Source of the DNA: Chamaea fasciata
Lineage: Eukaryota; Chordata; Aves; Passeriformes; Sylviidae
DNA: 64,000 nucleotides
NCBI GenBank assembly: GCA_029207755.1
Contig: JARCOQ010000005.1
Span: forward strand, 61,825,414-61,889,413
Direction: 5' to 3'
A model generated the notes under the pieces. It made no database searches and was not told the DNA's origin. It was given only the letters and a program-made list of their open reading frames with translations. The number at the start of each line of letters is the position of its first letter. The stretch's first letter is position 1. A program made the position numbers and the translations under genes. Positions 25,928 to 39,900 of this stretch are shown one piece after another.

Positions 25928-26782
25928 AAGAGCACAAAAACAAGGGCAAAGACTGATCTTGCAATAAAGCAATTTAATTTTATCTCAGGAAAAAAAGATA
26001 TTTTAAAAAGCAATTCTAATTGAATGAAATTTCCTATAGTTTATTGACATGAATAATTAAAGTATTGTAAGTACACAGAATAACGGGAATTAACAAGTGT
26101 CTGCGTGCAGAGGAAAGGCTTCCCCTGCTCTCAGTTCTACCCAGCATCCTTGCGTGGAGCAGCGTGACCAGCTGCTGAGCTGCTGGAGGCTTTGAGACCA
26201 GGGAATTGAATCTGCCCCATGGAAGACAACAGCTTGCAAATGGGACCTGTGTTCTGCCCAGCACCTGTATTTCAGCGCACATCATCTTAATTTCTTTACA
26301 GTCTGTCCTAGGGGAAGAAGAGATTCGCAGGGTGGCAAGCCTTGTATCATCTGGTACCTTTACCTTGCCCTACCCATGATGGCCCTCATGTGTCTGCACC
26401 CTTTCTTTTTTTCATGTATTGTCAGTGTATTAGAAAAGGCCATTTGGGTAAGCTGGGTCTTCTTGGGTGTGACAGAAGGTAGGAAAAAACTGGGGAAAGG
26501 TGGGATGGCAGATATGACCAGAGAGGGAGGGCAGCACCATCTGGTGATGCTGCCATTGAGGAGTGCTCCTAGTCAGACTGGTGCAACTGGACTCATGGAT
26601 GCTGCTCTGGTCCTGCCAAATCCTGCTTGCCTGGTGCTTCTGCTCTCATCTCCAGGCTCAGCAGGCACTGGTCCTCGCTGGGACACGTCCTGGCTGGCAA
26701 TGACCAGGTGAAGCAGTGTCACTGGCCATCAGGTGTTCTCCAGAAAATAGGAAGAAGAGGTGATGTTGCTGACTTAGGAGAG

Positions 26783-26800
26783 AAAAAAAAAAAAAAAAAA
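26783..26800. repeat. Poly-A tract (18 A)
   Basis: Homopolymer run. The preceding sequence has no recognisable retroposon. Confidence 0.9.
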
Positions 26801-27170
26801 GGGAAGTTTTGTCTCTGTGACTTAGGAGGAGCATGTAAATAGACACCTAATTCTGCACCACAATTACAGCAGCAATGCATGATTCCAAGGCAAAGGCTTA
26901 AAAAATTAATGTGAAACCTTATTCATTAAAATATAATGAACATGGCAGAAAGTTAAGGAACAACAATAAATCTGGTCTATGTTATATTGGCATTTAGTAT
27001 GCAGCAGTTGTAATTGCCTACTACAGTGTGTTTTAAAATAATGTAATTTCATTTGAAATGCTTATTATATAGAGAACATTGGGAAGAACTGAAGCACAGC
27101 AGAAATAATAGGATTTAAAGAGTAGCCTGACAGTATTTCACTATTGAGTCTTAGGGAAAATATTTCACAG

Positions 27171-27235
27171 GATTTTTTTTTCCGTTGGGTTGGTGTTTTT
27201 TTTTTTTCTCCCCCCCAGTTTTTTTTCCTTGAAGT
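27171..27235. repeat. Pyrimidine-rich low-complexity tract
   Basis: Runs of T and C (T9, T13, C7, T8) broken by short G-containing gaps. It resembles strong polypyrimidine tracts, but no exon follows that I can support. Confidence 0.8.
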
Positions 27236-28800
27236 TTCCTGTATTACTAGACCAGACTTAGAGAAGAAAGGAAATAGATCTGTTTGGGTTTTTTCAGAAA
27301 GTTTTTGGGATTCTCCTAGATTTCTAGTTCTTCTCTTTCACTTTTTCCCCTTTCAGATGGGAAAAAAATAAGTAGACTGAATAGAAAAAGACAGGAACAT
27401 TAGGGAGAGCTTTTGCTGTGGAGAGATCCCATGATACTGTATTTTGACCTTTGAATATTTTTCCTAACTTCTTTATATGCATGTTTGCAGTGCACAGACA
27501 TTTATGTTATATTTGACTGCATAATGCTCCAAGACACGTATTCATCATCCACCTAAAAATACCGCTGCTGGCTTGGAGACCAAATGCAGAAGGAATGAGG
27601 CTCATAACTGAAGGTTGTTGCAGTTTTTTGGGGTGAAGGAGGACCCTCTTTCTCTTGAGCGTACACTAAGTAAGTGGGGAGAAGGCAGAGCAGAGCCTTA
27701 TGGTGCACTGGGCATCAGTCCTGGCATCAAGAAATACTCATCCCTCACTGCCTTGGGGTAAAGGTTGTCAAGGTGTTAGTGTCTGACGTGGGACAACCAC
27801 CCTGTGCTGATATGTGTTCGCAGGGCTGCAGAAGGCTGTGTGTCTCCAGCAGCACAGGGAGATAAACCATGGCTTAGGATGTCATCCAAAGAGTCTCTTA
27901 GTGTGTGTCTTCAGGTTAGAGCAAAAATCTGTTTGGGGCTTATTTTGGGTGCAAAGATGGCCAATCTCCTACGGCTTTCCTGAGTGAGAAGTTTGCCACC
28001 CAGACTTGTGCAAACCGCAGTGACTGGTGCTGGTATCACTCTGAGTGTTAACCGCAGTGAATAATCATTTTCATTTTAAACTGTGATAATCTGAAGATGT
28101 GATTTAACACTGTTGATATCAGAGGTTTTTTGCTTTTGAACGGTGTTTAATTTAGAGCAGTCCCCAGATGTGATGTTCAGGCTGATATTCCCTCCCTGTC
28201 CAGGCTGGTATTCCCACCAGTCGGGTCTCAACAAGGTTTTCCTTTTTGCCATTGGAAAAATGCTACCCTCCATCCCCTCTTTTCATTACACATCATCCTC
28301 ACTTTGCATCCACACTGCTGAATGTATATATTTCCAAAATAAAAGCCTCCCACTGGGTCTTGGCACCCTTTCACGGATGAAAGGAAGGGTTACTGCTCAA
28401 GTATAAGTAGGAATGTGATTGCACATACTGATACTGTTTTTCATTTCTCCTCGCAGCCCCAGCTGAGATGATGAAAGTCTCATCCCCTCCCTTGCCTTTT
28501 CATCTAGTCTCAATCCTCTGCAGCCAACAGGAAGGAGTGCTGCAGGAGCCATACAAATTGATTTGTGTGCTCTAAATAAGAGGTTAAACCTAGGCTTAGA
28601 AGCAAATGCCAGGTTAAAGGTGCTTGCTGGAAGGGTGGCATCTGAAGGAGTGTGGTTGTAAGTGCTCTGCTAATTTACTGCCAGAACAAATGCCCTGTTT
28701 GTCAGATGTATTTCTCAGACTAAGCAGCACTGTAGAGTAAGACCAAGCTTATTCCCTGTGAACAGTTTGGTTTGTGGAGCACAGTGCTGAGCTAAGCAGA

Positions 28801-28848
28801 GGTACTAGCCAAAACCTGCTAGTTTTGGTTTTGGTACTAGCCAAAACC
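28801..28848. repeat. 16-bp direct repeat with embedded palindrome
   Basis: ggtactagccaaaacc occurs at 28801-28816 and, perfectly, at 28833-28848. The second copy sits in a perfect inverted repeat: ggttttgg (28827-28834), tactag, ccaaaacc (28841-28848). The region therefore combines a 32-bp direct period with a hairpin. Confidence 0.85.
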
Positions 28849-31800
28849 ATTTAGATGGATGTGCTCCCTTCAGCATAGTGTTTGGTCATAGACTGACATC
28901 CTGTGTATCACCTCTTCAGATATGGTGATGCTTTTCCCAGTTTTCAAGGGCCCTCCACTGGGTTATTGCCCAAGGTCTCTAGGTCCTCACTCACCTGCTT
29001 TCTGAGTGTCTAATTTGCAACTTCTCCTTGCTGATATCCACACATCATCCAGTCTGTGTGTAAAAGTTAGAAGCTGTTCAGATGCTCCTCAGCAGAGAAA
29101 GCCCTGCCCCCCAGCAGAGGACAGAAGGCCGATGAATGCAGTGCTTAAATGGTAGGTGTTTTCTTGCCTTTGTTAAGGGCTGCCTGGTTTCAGGCTTTCC
29201 TAGCTGCTACCCCATTCTCCTTGCTGCCTCCTCTGAGTGATGGACCACAGGCTCCATTCACCGTCTGCATTTGTGCACAGGAAGAGTTCTGGGTTACTTA
29301 ATAGCCCGAAAAGCAAAAAAAAAAAATATATATTGCTTTTCTTCTCTTCCCCCTGAGATACCCACTGTCATCAGCCATAAAACAATATATTTATTTATCA
29401 GGTGAGATGAAGTGTGAGGGAGAATAATTTGAAAATACCAGGTTACACCCTACTCAGGCTTTATCTTCCCTTTGACTGCCCTGTTGACCAAGGGGGTGGA
29501 TTTCTGTCTTGAGTAACAAAGGCAGCTTGTCTTGTTTCTTGTCTGGGTCCTCAGTGCTCCTTTGGGGGCTCCCTGGCTGCCTCCATGGGTGAGACTCAGC
29601 CACCTTTGCCTTTCTTGGGGGCAAGCCCAGGGTGTTTTTGTTCCTCCGGGGCTTCTACCTCCCATGTTTCAGCCTACTCAGGTTTGATGCTTAGAGGCAA
29701 AAGGCATTGCCGTGGTGGTTGGGGAGTGCTGGAACTGCCACTAGCCTTCCCTGGTACACCAGTGTGAACTCTCACAGAACTCAGAGCTCCCCACTGTGCA
29801 CCACATTTGAGGTACAGACTCCTGTTCCTTCTGAACCCCTGCATCACAATCACACTCGGGATTCAAATGACATTTTCCTTTCCTTGCAGTCCTCCATGTC
29901 CCTGCTGTGCAGAGCACAGACAATTGGTCAGGTCAGGGTGAGCACTTTTAGTTGGTCTGCTCAGCCATGGGCACTCTTAAATTCTGTTTGAGGACAGGGG
30001 TCTTTGTCAGGCCGAAGGAAATCTGGGAATGGTGGTCCATAAGGCTGTGGTGTTCCGCAGAGTGAAGGCTCTGCATTAGGCCAGCACATGAATAGCTCAT
30101 CTGAGTCAAAGCTTGTTTTGTTTGAAGTTGATGTGGCTTAAGGGAATCAGACACAAACATCACGCTTGCCACGTTGGATTGGGGAGTCTAAACGTGTAAG
30201 TGTTGTTATAATAGGTATGTGAACTTGAGAGGGTTTAATTATTATTGTGGCTTTTTTATGGGATATATCCAATCCCTAATTTATCAGTCTTCAAAGGCTT
30301 TGCAAACACTAAATTACATGCAAACATTTACTCTGTAATATAAATAGAAGGTTCTTGGTATGGTGGAGTAAGTGAAGATAAAAAGATTAAATGATCTGTG
30401 GGAGGCCACAGGGAAACCACTGCCAGGAAATGGGCTGCTTGCGTTCTGGTCCTTAGTTCTGGATCTGGGACCACAGTTCCTTCTTTTGCTTTCGTATGGA
30501 AGAGATGAATGGCCTTTAGGAGAATAAAAGGTTGCCTGTGGTAGCAGATAGGGAACAGCAGAGATGGCAGAGCTGGGGAGGTTTCTGCAAGGTGAGCTCA
30601 ATGATTAATTTGTTGCACATTGGATGGGGGTTATGGCACCCCAAGCACACCCACAGCCTGAGGCAGCTGGAATAAAATCTGGAAAATACTGTGTGCCAAG
30701 AACAACTTAACTTTCTTATCTTTGAAGATACTTTGTGCTAAGAACACACACACTGTGAATACATTCTGCACACTTTCTAGTGTGCAGCCACCCTATCTCT
30801 GTGCGCACTCCTTTCCTGGTGTAGATGAGTAGCGTTGAGTTAACAATAGAAAGCCTCACGATAAATCATTGGAGGATGGGTTTTGCTCAAGCAGTTTTGC
30901 CTCAGCTGACTTTTAAAAGATGGAGATTGATGTACCACTGGAGGCAGAGGAACGTGGAGAAACAGAGGAGCTGGAATCAAGAGTAGGGATGGCTCGGCGG
31001 GCTGAGGGTGACCCGGTAGGGGAGACGCAGCTCAGCTGCTTGTATTCACCTGCAGTGATGTGCTGACAGGTGTGTACTGGGGCAAACTGCACCAATTTGT
31101 CCCTGGGTGCAGAAACCAAAGGCAGCAGGAGGTGGAAAGGGAAAGAGACTTAGGTACACTTTGGGAAGGATGCAGAATGGCTGTGGCTACCAGCTAGCAG
31201 TCTGCTTAAATAGAACATGGTTTATTGTCAGATATAAGTTCACGTTTTCAATACAGTCTCCCCAGAGCTGGTTGTGAGCAAAACCATAGATCCAAGACTT
31301 CTGTGTTGAAGTGTGAAATGAATCTAGGTCAAGAAAATGAGTTTTGCACCTGGCTCACGTGCGTGTAAGGGGGAAATCTACTGACCATGACATGAAGTTG
31401 GCATCTAGAATGCGGCTCCCTGATGCATACTCCTCCTTTTCATGGTCTGTACAGGACACAGGAGGTTGTTAAGGGCTCTGAAAGACAGACACAACTCCTG
31501 CCTCTGGCTCTGGCCTGCTCATTGCAGGAGGAAGTATCCACCCAGGAAGTGCAGCAAAGCAGTAACACTGCTGCTGTCAACATGCCCCACTGCAGGGCAT
31601 GATTCCCAAGTGCAGACTATGCACGTAGGAGTCAAGGACACCTGGAATGATGACCAGGCCAGCGTTATCAAACTGATGGGTGCTGCCTGCACAATGCTGT
31701 CGTGCTAAAAACATGGTCTCCTGGTGCTTCACGCAGTGCCCCAGCAGGGCACCAGGTGGGAAGGCAGCTGTGGTGGAAAGAGATGCTCCTCTCTCTCCCC

Positions 31801-32089
31801 TGGGTTTTGAAGGAAAAGACACGGGTCAAAGAACTGAGTGTCTCATTTTCCGTGTGCAAAGACATCATTGCTAAGTTGTTCTGGTAGTTTTAGAACATGC
31901 TTTTGGAACAATAAAAGCATGAGGTGGGTGTCATAAGGAGCGGCTACATAAGGATCTGTCCATGTCATTCACCTCAGGGCTGTGCCTCTGCAGGCATACA
32001 CTCAGCTGAATGGTTTTGGCTCTGGCAGTCGTTCAGTCTGAAAAAAGTTAGCCTGCTCCTAGGCAGGCAGGATAGATAGCATCATCAGG

Positions 32090-32103
32090 TCTATCATGAT
32101 AGA
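32090..32103. repeat. Perfect 14-bp palindrome
   Basis: tctatcatgataga is its own reverse complement. It lies next to gatagatagcatcatc, which contains further GATA motifs, so a GATA-factor cluster is possible but not shown. Confidence 0.7.
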
Positions 32104-32193
32104 TCAGAAAATCCCACAGGAAGCTTCTCAGACGTGGGCATTGGGTATCTGTCATTTTCTTTCTATTCCTTCTTCTTTGCCTTCCTCTGCCTG

Positions 32194-32206
32194 CCCCCCC
32201 CCCCCC
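32194..32206. repeat. Poly-C tract (13 C)
   Basis: A pure C run at the end of a CT-rich stretch (about 32155-32206). Such runs are prone to length error in assemblies. Confidence 0.9.
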
Positions 32207-33783
32207 TACAAAATTGGAAACAGATGTGTTATTCTTTAAACATCAGGCTCTAAAATAGTAAAAGCAGTGATAATAGCTTTTACTGAAGCCAGACACAGTT
32301 GAAAAAAAAAAAAAGCTGTACTGGTACTGGTCGCTGCAGAGAGGGCTCAGGCTGAAGTTGTCCACTTGCATGCTGTATGTTGTTGTATGTTATGTTGCAC
32401 TCCTATGCAGATGGGAGCAGCTTTACTTTGTCTGTCACATCATATCTGTGGCTTGAAGTCAGTGAAGCTGTTCCTTAAATATTCAGTGTTGCCTTAAACC
32501 AGGCCCATGTCACAACATGTGCATTACATAATATTTTCAATCTTTAAATCAAATGTATGTGGACCTTGCGTTCACTGACTGTGCTGATCTGACAGCAGCA
32601 GCAATGGACGAGCCCCGCTTTAGTAATGGGAAGAGTGAAATGTTGGGAGCTGCAGCGGCTGCTCTGCACACACCGCGGTGCAGAGGTGGTTTCCTAGGGT
32701 TTTGGTAGCTGGTGTGCGAGGCACAGCCTTTCTCCTCTGGGCTGACAAGCTCCAGTGTGGAGCCGCATTCCTGGAGCCCTTCCCCATCCTGAATCAGAGC
32801 TGCAAGGCAGTGTCACCCTGGGGCTTGCCGCTGCCTTTGCTGCCCTCTGGGAGCCTGTCCTCTAGTTGTAGCTTCCCAGCTTTGGCAACAAAAATATCCT
32901 GAAATGTCCCCCCACTTCGCTGTTCTTTTTCTTTTTTCTTGTGTTTACCCTGCACAATGTGATGTTTTTGTCTTCCTGGCTGTGCCTGCAAAGCAGTTGG
33001 TGCGTTGGCTCACTTGGCTTATGTTGCATAAATTACGGAAGTTTTCATTGAGTTTAATTTAAAAACAAAATAAAATTGGCAAGCTCTCTTGTCAGGCAGA
33101 TCATCTCCCCACTCTGTCCTTCAGGTGGTGGTACAGAGTGAAAATTTGGTCAGTGGAGGGCAAGGTAGGGATCCCTGCCAAGCCCCTAGGGTCATGATGC
33201 CACAGCCATCGGGAACCTCATTCATGGAGTTACAAGGTCAGTGCAGCTGCTGGGAATTTTATTTTAGATGTGTTCTTTGGGTAGATGATGCAGTGAGGAA
33301 TTTATCGGCCTTTCAGATGTGTTCAGCTGATACAGCAGAGACATATTTTCAGGGCCAAAAAAGAAGCAGAAAAGCCAGCAGTGCCGTGAGCAGGTAACCT
33401 GCCCTTGCGGAGCGTTTCTGTGCTGAGCGCAGCCCTGAGGGGTGCTGTCACTGATGAAGGGATAGCACAGACTTGTGAAGGCGGCTCTCTCGTGTGTGGC
33501 CATAAATTCAAGGTTGCCCTCATTGTTCAGATATAACACAGCTTTTACAGCTGGCAAGGAGAGCATGTGTAGTTTGGGTTTGCCAGATAAGACTGGAGTT
33601 GGCTGATTGCTGGAGAGCAGACCAGAGTCCCATCATGAAGCTGATTTCACATCCATAGGCTTTGGGGTGCCTTGGAATCAAAGAGTCTCAACTCTTGATA
33701 CATTCTTAGGAAGGAAATGGAGAAGCAAAAGCATATTAGCAAGGAACAATAGAAGGAGCAAAACCTGGTAGGGATTCAAGACA

Positions 33784-33799
33784 ACACACACACACACAC
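33784..33799. repeat. (AC)8 microsatellite
   Basis: Eight uninterrupted AC units. Confidence 0.92.
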
Positions 33800-36755
33800 C
33801 TAGAACCAGATGTTGCACTGTGCTACATTTTACAGTGTTTGCCTAAGTGCTGCCATGCAGTGTGTGCATGTGCCTGTCAGCTTCCCTGTGCCTTCTTGGC
33901 ACTGATCCTGGAGAACAGATATGCTAAGGCACGGTCTCTGCCCTGGAGAGTTGTTGCTGTAACTGGATGCGGCTGGAGGAGGCAAAGGGCACTAGGGCAA
34001 GTATCGGATTGTTCGAGGTTAGGCTGTGGAATCAAACAGAGCAGTGATTCCTGTCCTGCCTCCACAGCTCTGTCCGTCGGGTACCCATATAATGGGGCTT
34101 TTTATGCTTGCTTACTGTTCTCTGTGAAGCTCAGTGTTTTACAGGTATTGATTATTTAGGCTTTGAGTTGGTCCAAAGAAAAAAGTCAACTTTCTGGTAA
34201 AGAAATGTTACGATAATTGCTAATATAGAAATTATTTCAAATGTGACCAGAGAAAGCATAGGAAAGGCAAAAGAAAGATCTAAGTAATGAGTTCTTGGTA
34301 TAATGTAATTAAATGAGGCTAAAATATTAAAAAAACAATAATTCAGCTTTAATGGTATGAATTGTTTTGGGTTTTTTAGGAAGCAGTAGAGGAAATACAG
34401 CATAAAAGGATGAACTCCTGGTCATATTGACATGGGCTGGAGCTTTGCCTTTCAGCAAGGCTTGAGTTCCTCCAGTCTTGCATCAGCAGTGATGCTTAGC
34501 TGCCTGTCCCACGCAGATCATTCTTGCTGCTGCTTTCCCTTCTTGTTCACCGTGCAGCTTCCTCTGGTCCTGGGCGTGGCACTGAGGTCACACCACCCCA
34601 GCGCTCAGGGAGGAGTGGGATGAAGTAATGCTGCTGCCAGAATCTGGGCTGAAATTGCATCTTAGTTTTTATTCGTCATTCATGACAGAAGTCAGAGGCA
34701 TTCTCTGGTGCCTGCTGTCTCAATCCACTGAAATAAGGCTAGCTGTTTGCTAAACTTGACCCATGTTCTTCAGAGCTGTAATGGCGTGGGTCTGAGAAGG
34801 CTGAATTTAGTGTGTGTCTCCCTTTTCTCTGCCTTTGCTCTTATTGTTAAAGCTGGATGTTGCAGCCAGCATTTCTATGCAATTTTTTTTCCTTCTGGAG
34901 AAAAATGGAGGAACAAGGCTGCTAGCAGTTAAATTGGCCTGTGCTAGACTTGGCAGTGCACATCTGCTGTGACTGGAGTGGGCTGAGTGAAGGAGGTCCC
35001 AAACTTTCCTGCTGCTTCTGGTTGCTTGCAAATAGCCCTGTGCGGGACTGGGGAGTCATCTCAGAGGCACATCTGTCTCTTCTGCTGACCTGATCCTGCA
35101 TACTTTCTACATGCATAGTTTCTCTTGGAAATTATGAGCATGCAAGACTGCAAGATTGGTTCTATCATGGCAATTTCCTGGCAGAGGGAGAGAACACAAG
35201 CTATTTTTAAATGAAACCTTTGAATCAGAAGAATATTGCAAAGTGAAGCAAAAATTTGTGTCAAAACCCTGAAATCATGGACTCTGCAGTTTCCTCATGC
35301 CAGTGGTTTTCTTCTCTTCGTGGTTTTAAGGCTACGTTTTTGGAGGACTGGCTGAGATTTTTAAGTGGATTTCTATTCTCCTTGGTGCACATTATCACTG
35401 CAGCAGCAGCATTTTCTGTGTGAGTCAGGCTGGAGAGAGGTGATGTGTTATCTTCAAAGGGGTGGGACTTTGCAAAAACCTGTGGTTCAGCCATGCACAC
35501 TGTCAGAGTGGTTGTCCTTTAAGTTTGCCCAGGAGTTCATTATTTATCCCTTTGCAACTGGTTTTATGCTCCTACCTTGATGTACAACCTAAACTTTTCC
35601 TTCCAAGTTTCAGTGCTCAGTGGTCACTTGGGTAAAGCAAGTAAGAGGGAGTGCGTGACTTCTTCTTAACAGTGGAAAATTATGCCCTCTTTTTCTCATC
35701 ACCTGCTTTTGTATAGCTGAAGAATGACCCAAAGGGCTCTTGCTCAGATTTTCATTTAAAACAAACCAACTGATTTGATTCGAGATCATTATTTCCCCCA
35801 AAAGCACTCTCAGAGTGATTTGAACATGTGAAAAAAGGCAGTTTAAACCACAGTTGTTTCCCTGCCTTTGATAGAGTGGTCACTTGTCAATAGATATAAA
35901 ATTCACTGCCTAGGAGAGAGATGCTTTAGTTAATTAGTTACAATCAGTGTTGTGCTAAGAGACTGTGCTGCTGCTTGCCCATGTATTTGCCTGGTAATCT
36001 CACTTGCTGGCTTTGCTTATCCCAGTCCACATGTTGTGGCTGGATTCCTGTATCTGCCTTGTGAGTCAGTGCCCCAAACTATATTGGTGCAGGGAGGGGA
36101 TGATGAGCATCTTCCTCTTTTCAGTGCTCTGGAAATCTGGGGGGCCAGGTGAGCCTACTTCATAGGTTTTATTTTTCTGCTTACAAGAAGTTTTCCAGGC
36201 CTAGCCTGCACTTAAAAAATTAGTTTTGGTTGCACATTTTTTATATTGTCTTTTAGCAATATTTCCCCCCTTTTCTCTTCACCCATGTGCCCATTCACAT
36301 CCTCCTGCAGTGCTTTGTGTGTTATCTGACTGCCTCCTTCCTCATTCCAAGGGGCTGGATTTCACTGTCCCTCTGACTAGGAGCATGCAGCTTTTGGTGC
36401 CACCCTGCATGGTCATTTTTTGGGTCTGTATGGTTTTACCATCCTCCAAAGGCTGCTGAGTAGTTAAGTGTGATCCTGGCCTCAGCATGCCAGCTCTCGT
36501 GGTGGTGCTGAGACGGGCCAGCCTGGCACTGCCCACAGCAGCATCTTCACAGAAACACGTCCCCTGCAGGCCTTTGTGGGCTTGTCTGCAGCTTGGGTAT
36601 GTCACACCAGGCCACTAAAACCACCAGGAAAAGTTCAGTCTTGTGATGAGTAACACCCAGGATCCTGTCCTACTCTCTGCTCTTTGCGTATGTGAGGTCA
36701 AATGGAAGACCAACCCAGTGTGCCTTTCAGCTTGCAACTCAGGAGAGGCAACTGA

Positions 36756-36998
<243 letters not shown>

Positions 36999-39900
36999 TA
37001 AGAGCCTCTGCACGGTGCTTGGTGTAGTGGTGAGGATGTTTTGTTAATAAATCAGCCTGGCTGGCTAATTGCTAATTACAGCCTGTGCGCGAGAGGCTGC
37101 GGAGCAGTCTGGTTCGGTTTAGGATCACCTCCTTGAAATCTGCTGCTCTCCCCATACTGCTGCGTGGCTGAACCAATATATATCAAAAGTGACACCCAGT
37201 GGCTACAGACAGCAAATTGGTTCCAGATGTGCACTTGGGAGAGATTTCCTTTTCCTTTCGTTGTTGCTCAGCTATTCTGTGTTTTGGAAAAGAAAATGAG
37301 AACTTCTATTTCTGGCCTACGAGGTTTGGGTTTTAAAGGGTTGGGTTTTTTTTCCCCTGCGTGTTAATAGGGCTCAACAGCTGTGACTGGGGAAATGGAA
37401 AATGAATAGAATAGTGTGTAGAAAGGAGAAGTCATTAAAGATGCTGGGCTCCAGCCGCACTGAGTAACGGAGCACAGGAGTGCCCTTGGGGTTGCCCTGG
37501 CCAGGGAGGTGGCAAGTGCCAGCTGTGCTGCTCTTGTCCTTGCTCCAGGGATGGGCAGGGCCCGGGAGGTGCACCTGTGGCCCTGTCCTGGCTCAGGGCC
37601 TGATGTAAGGTGAGAAGGTGATGCCTTTGAAGCTGGCAGGCAGGGTGCCCAGCACAGGGGACAGATCGCTGACCAAGGAAATGAATTCATCTCGCATCAA
37701 AAGCCCAGCAAACCCTCTTTTAAAACATGCCTCCAGCTGTGTGCTGGGGCACACTCTGTTGCTTCCCTGCCACACTCTCACCAGCCCTAAACCAGGCATC
37801 CCCAGTACAGAGATATGAGAAGAGCGGCTGGTGCTTGGAAAGCGCTGGATATGAATTTTTAGGATGGGTATTGTGGTGATGCAAATGCAAGCTGGTTTGT
37901 CAGGCTGGGCTCCACATCTACATCCCAGGGTATGTATTGCAGTGTACATGTGAGCCAAACTCTGATCTGCACTTATGGGGGCTTGGCTATTGTTGCAGAA
38001 TGAGGTCTGCATCTCAAAAGCAGCATTTGAAGGTCTCATTGTGTGTGTAGCTGTAAATGGTATATATTATGATATCTTAATTGAAATAGTTTTTTATTAA
38101 TTGCAGAAGAGCATACAAGATGAAATTCTGGCATTAATGATGTTACTGGGAATTTTGCCATTTGCCTTTGGATGGCATTTTGTTTCTTTTCAAGTTTGGG
38201 TCGCTCTGTGAGCATGCTTGTCACTTTTTGTTCTGTTTTTTCCAAAGTATGAAAAAAAAAACCAGAATGGAAATGACAAAAATCCAGAATTTTCTCTTTT
38301 TTTAAAAAATTGTTTTGTAATTTAATGATTTGTCATCCAGTCTTGCTATTGTGGAAGGCCTAACTCATGTCCAAGAGTGGTTAGCATGCACAAAAAAAAT
38401 TTGATTATACCCTCACCTGATCTGTAGTTCCTATCTGTGGGAATAATGCCACTGGAACCAGAGGAAATACAGGGGTAAATAAAGCTGAGCCTCTGGTTTT
38501 GTAAGATTTCTTCAGACTTCCCTGTGCAGAAGTGAAAAGGGCAGATATATTTGAAAAATCACTTCCAGCATTTGCTTTAATAGGTTTTCCTTTCTCTGGG
38601 GTTGCCTTAATACACATCCTCTTCGTTAGAGCACTTGAAATACTGATTATGTAAAAGGATTGTTCTTTGCTTTATTTTGCACACTCTGTCTGGCAGGACG
38701 CCTTCCCTTGGCAGGGCGGTGAACGGCTGCGGCGTGCGGTGAGGGCCAGAGCAAGGACTTGGTGTTACTGCCAAGAGCCTGTGGTCACTTCTGGAAGGAG
38801 CAGACTCATCTCCTGCTGCCTAATCAAACATGCATTAGTACTTAGTGCTGGAGTGGGAGCGGTGCAGGGCTGAGTGTGAGCCTGGATATTTCCATGGAGC
38901 TGAGCTCTGGAGTATCACCAGCTGGATGTAACCACCCTGTGCTGCTCAGAAAGGAGAGCACTGAGGCCGACTTCTCTTTAGTGCTCTGAGGAGCCTTCTA
39001 CCCATTTCCCATATTTTGGTTTTTTACATGCAGTCATGCTTTGTGGTCCATGACTTATCTTTGGTGGTTTCGGCTTCCACGATGGGGTTTTGTGCATTGC
39101 AGGGTGATGGGTTTGTTAAACATGACACTTTTATATGCAAAATGTTTGCAAGATTTGTGGTGTGTCTGTGTGCTGTATTTGCTCTCCAGCTGCGGCAGTT
39201 GGCTTTTATTTTGGAAGAAGCCCAGAAGGAAGCAAGAAGGTCCAGGCATTTTTCCCCATCCTTGGCTTCTCTGTGTCCCTGCTAGTGCAGAGAAGCCAGG
39301 ACAGTGTGGATCTGGCTGTAGGCAGTATTTTCATGAAATAGGGGTCGTCCTTGGCTCTTTGTGAAGCCAGCCTGGCTACTGTCTTGGCCCCCTCCTCGCT
39401 GACAGTGCAAGCCCAGGGAGGAGAGGGCTGTGGGATGCAGCAAAAGGCTTCTCCCAGCACTTGCAGGGCTTGGTGACCATGAGGCCATCCCATTCTTCTC
39501 ACTCATCTCCAGCCCACCTGGATTTTGGGTCTGAACCAGGCCAACCCACAGAGGCTGTACTTGTGCTTCTGCAGGGGCTGGGTGTGGGAGGGGAATCCAG
39601 TATGGTGGCATTGCTGCCTGGCTTAGCACTTTCCAGCTCAGAAAGCAGTACCTCCCTCAGAGCCTTGGGGGAGACATAAAAAGGGATTTTTACCTTTGAA
39701 TAAATCCGGCACTTCGTTTCTAGGGAGCGTTTCTCTGTGTTTGCGCTTCATGGAGGTAAAGAAATGAGAATGTAGTATGTTTTTAACAGTGTTTACCTTC
39801 ACAGAAAATAAAAGGGAAAAATTATTATATAGTGAAACTCTTGCTGCAGAGGGGGCTGCTTTCATGGGAGAGGGAGGAGTGGAGAGTGGCCAGAATTGCT

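Noticed and set aside
30913..31119. Ser/Pro-rich minus-strand frame
   Set aside because: No family was recognised. The composition follows the local purine bias of the + strand.
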